From assembly GCA_965243095.1 (NCBI GenBank), contig OZ251530.1, forward strand, positions 2,480,001 to 2,544,000: a stretch of DNA of 64,000 nt, given 5' to 3'. This document shows, piece after piece, positions 17,985 to 25,310 of this stretch (position 1 is its first letter; each line of letters begins with the position of its first letter). A model generated the notes under the pieces. That model was not told the DNA's origin. It ran no database searches and saw nothing but the letters and a program-made list of their open reading frames with translations. Source of the DNA: VXYL01 sp965243095. GTDB taxonomy: Bacteria; Pseudomonadota; Gammaproteobacteria; Pseudomonadales; Azotimanducaceae. The position numbers were made by a program, and so were the translations under genes.

Positions 17985-18078
17985 TGAAGGTCGCCGTTCG
18001 CAAAGAGCCAGCCCGCCACGCCCAAACCAGCGCCGCACCAAAGCCCACCAACGGCAACCTGTTGCGCGGCACGGGCGC
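17985..18078 (+). pseudogene. Third, degenerate fragment of the DrmMI-like gene
   Basis: The sequence encodes VAVRKEPARHAQTSAAPKP and TNGN, matching FAVRKEPARN..SAAPKPANGN of the methylase (about residues 115-138). It then jumps to LLRGTGA, which matches LLRGTGAP about 45 residues later, so it carries an internal deletion. It is only about 90 bp long and cannot function. It records another recombination event involving the same gene. Confidence 0.7.
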
Positions 18079-18130
18079 ACTAGACGCCGCCTTCATCGCT
18101 TTCGGCCCGGTGCTGGCGGCTACGGGCGAG

Positions 18131-18754
18131 ATGGCGACCACATCATCGCCTCCACGGCAGCCGCAAATTGACTCCAAAAGCCTGATTCGTCAAACTTTGC
18201 TTGGCCAAACACAAGGGGTACGGAGAGTGGAATCCGCAGACGAAGGACGAAGGAAGTTGCTGCGCTACTGCGTAGAGAACGGCGTGTATGGGGCGGGCAA
18301 ACCGTTGGTACGGCAAATCTGTGTGGACGACACGGGCTTGGGCGTTCTTATCTGGACTGACATCGACGCCGAGGCCAAAAGCGCCGCAATGATCACCAGC
18401 CTCGAGAAAGCGGGCATCGACACCGCACACGCGGAGGCGATTGCCGGGACGATCTACCGGTCACAAAAGGTGGAGGCCCACACGGTCTCTGTGCGGCAAT
18501 TGCAGTGCAAGCACGGTGTGTCGGGGACGACATACGCCGTGAAACGCGACGACGGGGGCATAGGTCTAAAGATCGGATGGCGCGACGACATCGAAAGTCA
18601 CATGGATCGATTGCCTCATTGCCGAAGGTGCTTCCGTGCCGCCGGCGTCGAGAAGGGCAGGGTTGTGCAATGGCTCCGCAAACGCGACTGGAAGTGGCTG
18701 GCAAGCATGATCGTGAGCCTCGTTAGTTTTTTCGCCGGTTTGTTCCCCCGATAG
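18131..18754 (+). CDS. Hypothetical protein with C-terminal membrane helix
   Basis: If it starts at ATG 18131 it has 207 residues; the frame is also open upstream through the methylase remnant. The body is soluble with scattered cysteines (CVENG, CVDDTG, CKHGVSG, CRRC). The last 20 residues (WLASMIVSLVSFFAGLFPR) form a single membrane helix, giving a tail-anchored topology. No family is recognised. It ends 25 bp from the convergent end of the CBASS phospholipase gene. It may be a real accessory protein or a fragment whose true N-terminus was lost in the rearranged sequence before it. Confidence 0.5.
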   Translation: MATTSSPPRQPQIDSKSLIRQTLLGQTQGVRRVESADEGRRKLLRYCVENGVYGAGKPLVRQICVDDTGLGVLIWTDIDAEAKSAAMITSLEKAGIDTAHAEAIAGTIYRSQKVEAHTVSVRQLQCKHGVSGTTYAVKRDDGGIGLKIGWRDDIESHMDRLPHCRRCFRAAGVEKGRVVQWLRKRDWKWLASMIVSLVSFFAGLFPR

Positions 18755-18779
18755 ACCTTTCAGCGAGCATAGGCGGCCG

Positions 18780-19838
18780 TCAGGTCGTTCGCGGTGCTAT
18801 GGGAAAGGGAGTGTATGGCGAAGCGGGACGCGAGAGGAACTTGGACGTGATCTCTTCGCCGCATCGATCGAGCGCGATGGCTGCCTCTGGCAATAACTCC
18901 CTTACGGAGCGTCGCCAATCGTCCAGCGCAATGTCCTCTGCCGGGGCGGATGGCACCACCCTCGTTATCTGATCCGCGCCGATCAAGAGACCTGCCTGTC
19001 CTTGCGCGTTCAAGGACTGGAAGTGGATCGCGCCTTTGATCGCGTTTCGCCAAGCGATCAAGCCACCGTGCATCTGGCACTTAGTGATCCGGTAAGGGGC
19101 GCTGCCGCACGCGATGCTGAGAATGCGCACGTTGCTGCGGCTGACCGCGAAACAGGAGAGGGCGTCCACCAACGCGACCATGATGGGGTCGTTGGCAAAC
19201 AGGCCGCCGTCCAAGAAGGTGTAGCCGCCGTCCTTGAGTGGGCGGAAGAACGTCGGTGCCGCCGAGGTAGAAGCTGCCACTTTGGTGATGCGTTCGCTGG
19301 CGTCCTTCTTGAAATCCGGGTGATGTGGCGTCTTGAAGATGTAGGTGTCGCCGAAGCGGCCGTCAACGGACGGCACACAGAGCCGTGCGGACGATTCGCC
19401 TAGAGTCCGCTCGCCGAAGTTCTCGTGAAGGAGCCTCGCAAGGACTTCGCGGTCGTATCGGTATCTAACGTACTGACGTGCGCCGCGCAGCTTCCGAGTC
19501 AGAAAACCGATTGCGCCACCCGGTCCTGGCGGGAAAATCTCGCTGCCCCGGTCGACGTACAGGTCGCGTACTTCGCTTGCTTGCAGCCCGTTGGCGAGCC
19601 CTAGGGCGATGATTCCGCCTGTGGACGTGCCCGCGACGAGATCGAAGTAGTCGACGATGCGATGGCCGGATGGAATCGTGCCTTCAAGCCCTGCCAGCAG
19701 CGTCGCAGGGAACACGCCGCGAATGCCGCCGCCGTCGATGGAGAGGATGCGAAACGCTTGGCCCTTCGGCCACTCAAGCTGCACACGGCGGGTCTTGAGG
19801 GCTCCGGCCGAGCGCTTCTGGACGGAATTCTCCGACAT
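18780..19838 (-). CDS. capV: CBASS effector: patatin-like phospholipase CapV
   Basis: A 352-residue patatin phospholipase. The glycine-rich oxyanion loop DGGGIRG lies at 35-41, the nucleophile elbow GTSTGG at 70-75 (Ser72), and the catalytic Asp at LDGG (Asp210). These form the Ser-Asp dyad of CapV enzymes, which degrade membrane phospholipids once a cyclic dinucleotide from the partner CD-NTase binds. It is the last gene of the CBASS operon, six bases after the E2-like gene. The start ATG at 19838 gives a 28-residue lead before the first strand, normal for CapV. No membrane helix is seen, as expected for a soluble enzyme that attacks the inner membrane. Confidence 0.92.
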   Translation of the reverse strand: MSENSVQKRSAGALKTRRVQLEWPKGQAFRILSIDGGGIRGVFPATLLAGLEGTIPSGHRIVDYFDLVAGTSTGGIIALGLANGLQASEVRDLYVDRGSEIFPPGPGGAIGFLTRKLRGARQYVRYRYDREVLARLLHENFGERTLGESSARLCVPSVDGRFGDTYIFKTPHHPDFKKDASERITKVAASTSAAPTFFRPLKDGGYTFLDGGLFANDPIMVALVDALSCFAVSRSNVRILSIACGSAPYRITKCQMHGGLIAWRNAIKGAIHFQSLNAQGQAGLLIGADQITRVVPSAPAEDIALDDWRRSVRELLPEAAIALDRCGEEITSKFLSRPASPYTPFPIAPRTT

Positions 19839-19844
19839 CTTTGG

Positions 19845-20279
19845 TTAGCCGTGACTCACGCCGGCGCCAGGCCACTCTCCAGTCGCCAACCAGACCTCGT
19901 AGCAGGCTAGCCACTCCGTCGTCCACGGCACGATCTTGTCGGCCACGCTGTCTCGACGCGGATCGAATCGATCCGTGGGAGGGTGGAATAGGCACAGCAA
20001 AGGCAGTAATGGGCTTGCGGGATTGGGGTACACATGCGGCAGCGCCTCATGTGGGTGGCCCGGCCTTCCACGGAGCGGCGGTTTGAGGACCATCACCAAG
20101 GGATTCGGCGGCCCACCGTCCATTGGCGCGATGTCCAAGACTATGGCCACCGTGTAGGTCTTGTTGATTGGCCTGAGTTCCCCTTCCCAGCAGATGCGCG
20201 ACCTGCTTCGACGCAGCACTCGGAACGCGGGCCATTTCCTTTGCATCTGCCGCATTTGGGTCATGGTCGTGTGCTTCAT
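19845..20279 (-). CDS. CBASS E2-like conjugating protein (type II-short)
   Basis: A 144-residue protein with a bacterial E2 (UBC-like) pattern: RICWEGELRP, YTVAIVLDIAP, LVMVLKPPL, LPHVYPN, then LLCLF with the likely catalytic Cys96, and finally VPWTTEWLACYEVWLATGEW. No E1 or JAB domain is present, so the operon fits type II-short CBASS, where an E2-only protein primes or conjugates the CD-NTase. The ATG at 20279 overlaps the stop of the CD-NTase gene (ATGA), so I prefer it to the GTG at 20288. Sitting between cyclase and effector supports the assignment. Confidence 0.82.
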   Translation of the reverse strand: MKHTTMTQMRQMQRKWPAFRVLRRSRSRICWEGELRPINKTYTVAIVLDIAPMDGGPPNPLVMVLKPPLRGRPGHPHEALPHVYPNPASPLLPLLCLFHPPTDRFDPRRDSVADKIVPWTTEWLACYEVWLATGEWPGAGVSHG

Positions 20280-21496
20280 CACTTCCACTTACCGCCGTAG
20301 AACTTGTGCTTCGGCGTAGAGATGCCGGTCGCCGCCGCGCCCGGCAGAACGATCCGGCCGTCGCTTCTACGGTACCGGCTCTGCCCCCGCTTGATCGGAT
20401 GCCCGACGCTGTCGAAACACTCCTCGAACGACTTGGCGGTTGGGCCTTCGCCGAACAGTTCCACCATGATCTGCTTCATCTCGTTGAGGTTGCAGTCATC
20501 CAACTGCTCCAAGCGATCGACTAGCCGGCGAAGGTCGTTCAGGAACACCGCCTGCTGTTCGATGGTGCCGGGCCATCGGTCCGTGAGCACGTCGGCGGGG
20601 CACGCAGGGTTCACGACTTTGACGCACTGGCCTGCATTGTGTGAGCGCTCGAAGAACTCCAGCATGGACACCGCTTGGTGGAACATCTCTTCGGAGAGCG
20701 TCGCGGTCTGACCGGCGGCGTCCGCCACGAGCTTGGACATCACGATGGAAGGCGGCTTGCGACCACCTCGGTGGCGGTACTGCACATTGCGCCACCTCTT
20801 GAGGAGCTGGAGTACGACCACGGCCAAGGATTTGAGGGTGGCAGGCTCAGGTTGCGGCACTGGCTCAGCATCCGCTGCCTCAACAAGGATCGACTCCTCG
20901 TAGGCCCTCGCCCGAATGGCGTACTGCTCCGCGAAGCCGGTGTCCGGCACCTTCCCATTGAACCACTCGGCGAACCCGAAGGGGTTGGCGACAATCCGCT
21001 GGCCGGGTACCTCCGGCGCTTTGTGGTGGAAGATGTTGCTTTGGCGCTCCGGCGTGCCGAGCAGCCGTTCCGCCGGCGTCACGTCAATGTGCATGCCGCT
21101 GTACTCGATGGTGACGCAGCGGGAGCGGCGCCTTGCCCGCCGGTAGTACCGTGGTCCGGGCTTGCGGTTGATGGCTTCGAAGAGCCTGTCGAGCACCTCT
21201 TTCGGCGTCCACCACCCGCATCGCGCTTGCAGCACCATGTCGAGGTCGAAGTCGTCGTCGGTCACGCCGGACGCGATGGCCGCGCCGATGGCCATCGACC
21301 CCTGCGGATAGAAGAGCTCGATCAACCCCTTGAACGGGCTGTCGTCCCGCTCCAGCCCGTCCGCGATGGTCTCGTAGCGCTGTACGGCCTTGCCGTGGGC
21401 CGTCGCGCTCAGTTGGATGCGGATGGCGATGTCCGCGTAGAGCTGGTCCAAGGGTTGGTCAAACGCCGGTGCTGGTTTGCCTGTTGGTCTGGTCAT
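20279..21496 (-). CDS. CBASS CD-NTase (cGAS/DncV-like nucleotidyltransferase)
   Basis: A 405-residue nucleotidyltransferase that makes the cyclic oligonucleotide signal of CBASS. The nucleotide-binding GS motif is PQGSMAIG (Gly66, Ser67). The metal-binding acids are FDLD (Asp84, Asp86) and HIDV (Asp138). The alpha-helical C-terminal half includes ATLKSLAVVVLQLLKRWRN. The ATG at 21496 is chosen because GGAGG lies five bases upstream; a longer reading from 21559 lacks such a site. It heads a three-gene operon with the E2-like protein and CapV, and is divergent from an XRE-ImmA gene. The product nucleotide cannot be told from sequence alone. Confidence 0.92.
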   Translation of the reverse strand: MTRPTGKPAPAFDQPLDQLYADIAIRIQLSATAHGKAVQRYETIADGLERDDSPFKGLIELFYPQGSMAIGAAIASGVTDDDFDLDMVLQARCGWWTPKEVLDRLFEAINRKPGPRYYRRARRRSRCVTIEYSGMHIDVTPAERLLGTPERQSNIFHHKAPEVPGQRIVANPFGFAEWFNGKVPDTGFAEQYAIRARAYEESILVEAADAEPVPQPEPATLKSLAVVVLQLLKRWRNVQYRHRGGRKPPSIVMSKLVADAAGQTATLSEEMFHQAVSMLEFFERSHNAGQCVKVVNPACPADVLTDRWPGTIEQQAVFLNDLRRLVDRLEQLDDCNLNEMKQIMVELFGEGPTAKSFEECFDSVGHPIKRGQSRYRRSDGRIVLPGAAATGISTPKHKFYGGKWK

Positions 21497-21541
21497 GGTG
21501 ACCTCCTCGTTGAGGTGCCGTGCGCCCGTTGAGGCGGGTGG

Positions 21542-21571
21542 TTTACAAACGTGGGGCAACTATAGCATAGT
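21542..21571 (+). promoter_or_regulatory. Candidate promoter of the XRE-ImmA gene
   Basis: TTTACA at 21542-21547 and CATAGT at 21566-21571 with an 18-base spacer, 28 bases before the ATG at 21599. An AAGGGAG ribosome site lies at 21585-21591. The AT-rich stretch overlaps the divergent CBASS upstream region, so an XRE repressor here could influence both units. Confidence 0.4.
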
Positions 21572-21598
21572 GTCAACCACAGGCAAGGGAGATCGCAC

Positions 21599-22669
21599 AT
21601 GATCGGACGACGGCTTAGGTTGGCGCGCACGGCATCCGGGTTGTCCCTTCGGGGCTTGGAAGACGCAATCGACAACCGCGTGACGGCGCAGGCCATCAGC
21701 AAGTACGAGCGCGACGAAGCCGTGCCCGGCTCCGCCGTGTTGATCGCGCTGGCCAACGCGCTCGGCGTCACGGTGGACTACCTGGTGGGCGATCAGGAAA
21801 TGGCGCTCGAAGGCATCGAGTTCCGCCGGCAGGCGATTTCCAGCAAGCGCGAAGAAGCGCAGGTGGAGGCCAAGGTGCTCGGGATGCTGGAGCGCTATCT
21901 GGCGGTGGAAGACCTGCTCGGGTTGCCGAGCGTGGAATGGGACAAGCCCCGCGAGGCGCCGTTTCCGGTCGTGGTGAACGTCTTGGAGGCGGACCGCGGT
22001 GCCCGGGCCCTTCGCGCCCACTGGCGTCTCGGCGTCGAGCCGGTTCCCGATCTGGTCCAAGTGCTTGAAGACCGGGGCGTGAAGGTGCTGGCAACGGAGC
22101 TCAGGGGCATTGAGGGCCTGATGGCGCATGTCCGACGGGCCAGCGGCCATTCCTCCGTTCCGGTGGTGGTCGTCAACAGCGGGGCGTGTGCAGAGCGTCA
22201 ACGCTTCACCATCGCCCACGAGCTTGGTCACCTCGTGCTCTCACCCGGCCGGAAAGTGGCCGCCGAAAGCGCTGCCAACCGTTTCGCCGGTGCCTTTCTC
22301 ATGCCGGCCGAGGCCCTGTGGGCCGAAGTGGGCAAACGACGCAATTCCATCGGGCTTGGGGAGCTGTTTCGCCTTAAGCCGTTGTTCGGCGTCAGCGTGC
22401 AGGCGCTCGCCAACCGCTGTCGCGACTTGGGCATATTCGGCCCCTCCCTTTACCAGCGGCTGTTTCGGGAGTTCGACCGGCGCGGCTGGCACACGCCACC
22501 CTACGAGGAACCACTGTCGCGGCGCGTTGGCGAACGGCCTCAGCGCTTCGAGCGGCTTTGCCTTCGCGCTTTGGCCGAGGGGGTGGTTTCGGAGCCCAAG
22601 GCTGCCGAGTTGCTAAACATCACGGTGCATGAACTGAACCGGCGCATGGAAGCGCCACCCGATGCCTAG
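21599..22669 (+). CDS. XRE-family regulator fused to ImmA/IrrE metallopeptidase
   Basis: A 356-residue two-domain protein. Residues 1-65 are an XRE helix-turn-helix (RLARTASGLSLRGLEDAI, TAQAISKYERDEAVPG, ALGVTVDYLVG). Residues 165-260 are an ImmA/IrrE (DUF955) zinc peptidase with the HELGH motif at 207-211. The helical C-terminal part is typical of the larger members. Such proteins bind their own promoter and are regulators or the antitoxin side of two-gene modules with a PIN toxin. The PIN gene follows by 18 bp and starts with GTG. The pair is divergent from CBASS. Confidence 0.85.
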   Translation: MIGRRLRLARTASGLSLRGLEDAIDNRVTAQAISKYERDEAVPGSAVLIALANALGVTVDYLVGDQEMALEGIEFRRQAISSKREEAQVEAKVLGMLERYLAVEDLLGLPSVEWDKPREAPFPVVVNVLEADRGARALRAHWRLGVEPVPDLVQVLEDRGVKVLATELRGIEGLMAHVRRASGHSSVPVVVVNSGACAERQRFTIAHELGHLVLSPGRKVAAESAANRFAGAFLMPAEALWAEVGKRRNSIGLGELFRLKPLFGVSVQALANRCRDLGIFGPSLYQRLFREFDRRGWHTPPYEEPLSRRVGERPQRFERLCLRALAEGVVSEPKAAELLNITVHELNRRMEAPPDA

Positions 22670-22687
22670 GAACATTTTGGAGTAGCA

Positions 22688-23221
22688 GTGGGAGAAGACG
22701 CCCGTGAAGTGGTCGTGGTGTCCGACACGTCGGTGCTTATCGACTTGGAGCGCGGAACGCTGCTTAAGGCGGCGTTCCGCTTGCCCTTCGCCTTTGCCGT
22801 GCCCGATCTGCTCTACGAGCAGGAGTTGAAGGCCAACAATGGCGCTCGACTGCGTGAACTCGGCCTGCGGATCAGCGAGTTGGACGGCGACGGCGTAGCG
22901 GCGGCTCTAACGTACAGACGCCGTGCGCCGGCACTGTCGGCGCCGGACAGCTTCGCCCTTGCCCTCGCGGTGCGAAGCGAATGGACGCTGCTGACGGGCG
23001 ACGCGGCGTTGCGCAAGCTCGCCCAAGAGCTGCGTGTGGACTGTCACGGCTTGCTCTGGCTGCTGGATTTGATGCTCTCGGTGCAAGCCGCTACCCGCGG
23101 GGAGCTCCATAGCGGCTTGCTAGCCATCAGCGAACACCCCCGGTGCCGGCTGCCCAAGGCCGAAGTCCGCAAACGGCTGAACAACCTTGAGCCCAAGGCC
23201 GATGCAAACGGGAGGGGTTGA
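22688..23221 (+). CDS. PIN-like nuclease partner of XRE-ImmA
   Basis: A 177-residue PIN-fold protein. The first acid is in VVVVSDTSVLIDLERG (Asp13), a central acid is in SAPDSFALALAV, and the third is in LLTGDAALRKLA, spaced as in PIN RNases. The start is GTG at 22688, 18 bp after the XRE-ImmA stop, so they form one transcript. The C-terminal 60 residues extend beyond a minimal PIN domain. A toxin that cuts RNA, held in check by the upstream protein, is the simplest reading, though this family pair is only partly characterised. Confidence 0.78.
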   Translation: MGEDAREVVVVSDTSVLIDLERGTLLKAAFRLPFAFAVPDLLYEQELKANNGARLRELGLRISELDGDGVAAALTYRRRAPALSAPDSFALALAVRSEWTLLTGDAALRKLAQELRVDCHGLLWLLDLMLSVQAATRGELHSGLLAISEHPRCRLPKAEVRKRLNNLEPKADANGRG

Positions 23222-23242
23222 GCCGAGCCTCCTGACGTTCGA

Positions 23243-24326
23243 GAGATGCGAAAGGGCCGTCCGCTTGTTGGTTGATGCCGTGGCAGGCGACTTTCCGCCG
23301 GCATTTTCCTACGCCTTCGTGCGCCTGGGCCTCCTGCAATTTCAGCGATTTCGCACACGCGGCCGGGCGAATGTCTTTAACGCCGGCGCCTGCGGGGGTG
23401 GCAGGATCCCCCCTTCAAGCGAGGGATGCGCCCTCGCGTTCCACCCCGATGCTTCGGCATCCGTGGTACGGTTCGGGCATGAGAGCGACGCTGCAATCCG
23501 AAATCAACGGCGACTGGGAACGCGCCCCGGCGCGGCCGCCCGTTGACGCCGACGACGGCTTGTACCGCTACGTGCCCGTGCCGCCGGTGGGCCGCGACGA
23601 GGACGGCTACCCCATCGAGGACGGCATGTCGCAGACCATCAACCATCAGGTGCAGACCGCGCGCTGGCAAACCGTGCTGCAGTTGCGCTACCCGGCGGCA
23701 ACGGTGGCCTCGGACCTGACGATGCCCTACAGGCGCGGCGACACAACCAAGGTGCTGGTGCCGGACCTGCTCGTGGCGCTGCGGGCGGAGCGGCGCAAGG
23801 ACCGGCGCTCGTACCGGCTGTGGGAGAACCCGTTGCCGGACTTGGTGATGGAAATGTTGTCGAAGTCCAACTCCGATGCGGACGTTGGATCGAAATGGCG
23901 CACCTACGAGCACGTTGGCATACCCGAGTACTTCCTGTTCGACCCGGAGGGTTTCGAGCTGTCCACGCCTCTGGCCGGCTACCGGCTGCAGGGCAAGCGC
24001 TATCGGCCGGTTCGCGCCAACACCGCGGGCCGGCTGCCGAGCCGGGTGCTGGGCCTCGAATTGCACGTCCAAGGCGACGAGTTGCGCTTCCGCGACCCGG
24101 TGACGGGCAAGGACCTCAGGACCCACGGCGAGGAGAAGGCGAGAGCGGACGAGGCCGAGGTAGGGCGAGCGACAGCCGAAGAAGGGCGAGCCGCAGCCGA
24201 AGAAGGGCGAGCCGCCGAGAAACGCAGGGCGGACGAGGAGAAGGCCAGGGCCAACGCGGCCGAGCGCGAGTTGGCGCGCCTCAAGCTGCTCATTGTTGAC
24301 AAGGGCGGGGAAGGGGCAGGCTAGGG
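23243..24326 (+). repeat. Direct repeat copy 1 containing a Uma2 gene
   Basis: About 1.08 kb repeated at 25244-26370 with nearly identical sequence, including some 235 bp of non-coding DNA before the Uma2 start. The two copies flank the HicBA genes and a gene remnant. Confidence 0.9.
23479..24324 (+). CDS. Uma2-family endonuclease, copy 1
   Basis: A 281-residue Uma2 (DUF820) protein with a PD-(D/E)XK nuclease fold. Core segments are ATVASDLTMPY, VLVPDLLVAL (the PD), LPDLVMEMLSKSNSDAD (the E) and KWRTYEHVGIPEYFLFDPE. The C-terminal 60 residues are a charged coiled coil with two seven-residue AAAEEGR-type repeats. Uma2 proteins are very common in cyanobacteria and some symbionts, and their role is not settled. 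The ATG at 23479 is picked because the conserved N-terminus starts there; upstream codons lie in DNA shared with the other repeat. It is almost identical to the copy at 25481. Confidence 0.85.
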   Translation: MRATLQSEINGDWERAPARPPVDADDGLYRYVPVPPVGRDEDGYPIEDGMSQTINHQVQTARWQTVLQLRYPAATVASDLTMPYRRGDTTKVLVPDLLVALRAERRKDRRSYRLWENPLPDLVMEMLSKSNSDADVGSKWRTYEHVGIPEYFLFDPEGFELSTPLAGYRLQGKRYRPVRANTAGRLPSRVLGLELHVQGDELRFRDPVTGKDLRTHGEEKARADEAEVGRATAEEGRAAAEEGRAAEKRRADEEKARANAAERELARLKLLIVDKGGEGAG

Positions 24327-24364
24327 CTGTTGACCCGCCCCTTCACCCGACGGGTGAATCCGCG

Positions 24365-24751
24365 CTAGCCTCCTTGCTGCGCGATACGCCGAGTCATCCA
24401 CTCCACGAATGCCTTTCGCGTCATCTGGCGTCGTCGAGCTTCGGAGTCCATGAAAGCGACCACGCCCTCGTCCAACGTCATGTTCGCCCGCACCGTGCGG
24501 CCGGAGAGGCGAATTAGGGGAATGGAAACGAGCGTGGCCCCTTCCGGGGGCGAAACTCGTTCGATCGCGCTCGCTTCGGCAACTCGCCCGCCATCCGCTT
24601 CCGTCTCCGTCACATAGTCCCTTAGCGCTTCCTCGGCGTGCAGCAAGGCGTCGTTCATGGTCTCGCCCATCGCCGCGATGCCCGGCAAATCGGGGAACGT
24701 CACGCCATAGGCGCCTGCCTCGCCATCGAGGAAGGCGGGGTATCTGGACAT
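24365..24751 (-). CDS. hicB: HicB-family antitoxin
   Basis: A 128-residue HicB protein. The N-terminal partial RNase-H-like domain reads YPAFLDGEAGAYGVTFPDLPG, with MNDALLHAEEALRDYV after it. The C-terminal part resembles a ribbon-helix-helix (LIRLSGRTVRANMTLDEGVV). HicB masks HicA and represses the operon. Its ATG at 24751 overlaps the stop of the upstream HicA frame by one base. Because that HicA is frameshifted, the antitoxin may now be an orphan. Confidence 0.85.
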   Translation of the reverse strand: MSRYPAFLDGEAGAYGVTFPDLPGIAAMGETMNDALLHAEEALRDYVTETEADGGRVAEASAIERVSPPEGATLVSIPLIRLSGRTVRANMTLDEGVVAFMDSEARRRQMTRKAFVEWMTRRIAQQGG

Positions 24752-24958
24752 TAGCTAACTCCTCCCTTTGGTTCGAGCCAACCAGCCTTCCGCGCAATGG
24801 TCCTCGCTACGCCTAGCGTGACCCTGCGATGCCGTGGCAACGTCAGAATGCCCTCCACCTCGGGATGCCGGTAGATGTCGTGGGCGCTGCCGTGGCGGGC
24901 TAGGAAACCATCCGTCGCGCTCAAGCCGTCGCTTGATCCTGGCCCTGTTGGTCTCCAC
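24751..24958 (-). pseudogene. hicA: Frameshifted HicA toxin
   Basis: From GTG at 24958 the first frame reads TNRARIKRRLERDGWF. A +1 shift near 24900 is then needed to continue as LARHGSAHDIYRHPEVEGI and the rest to GWLEPKGG. Together they give a normal HicA double-stranded-RNA-binding fold of about 68 residues with the active His in RHGSAHDIY. One extra base in TTTCC accounts for the shift. Without that base the toxin would be complete, so this is either inactivation or a sequencing error. It is directly upstream of hicB on the minus strand. Confidence 0.75.
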
Positions 24959-25004
24959 GGTGCAGATACTTGCACGTCTGATTCGCGTTTTGCAAGTAGG
25001 CTGC

Positions 25005-25310
25005 CTACCGACAGTCCGGGCACACGCCGTTGTCGAGGTCATCCCGGCGGGAGCTGCACATGATGCAGATGCCCAGACGTGGGCCTATGCCGTTCAGAAT
25101 CTCGTAGCTCTGGCAGTCTTGGTCAAACCCCAAGTCAGCCACCCGCCTGATGAACTTTTCGGTCTTCTCCGGCCCCAAGGTGGCGAAGAACGACTCTTCC
25201 TCGAGCAGGCAGAGAACATTGTTGAGCATGTGGGCGCCCGCATGAGATGCGAACGGGCCGTCCGCTTGTTGGTTGATGCCGTGGCAGGCGATTTTTCCGC
25301 CGGCATTTTC
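25005..25310 (-). pseudogene. 3' gene remnant with a zinc ribbon
   Basis: An open frame without a plausible start (a TAG lies at 25313-25311) reads NAGGKIACHGINQQADGPFA, then LNNVLCLLEEESFFATLG, and ends in a C-x-x-C / C-x-x-C ribbon (CIMC and CPDC, 11 residues between). It reads like the C-terminal part of a larger protein. An internal ATG at 25229 could give 74 residues. The first third lies in the Uma2 direct repeat, and the same short stretch appears, shifted in frame, upstream of copy 1. The original gene was probably broken when the repeats formed. Confidence 0.5.

Noticed and set aside
23272..23478. N-terminal extension of the Uma2 proteins
   Set aside because: The extension lies in repeated upstream DNA, is not conserved in the family, and the core begins right after ATG 23479 and ATG 25481.
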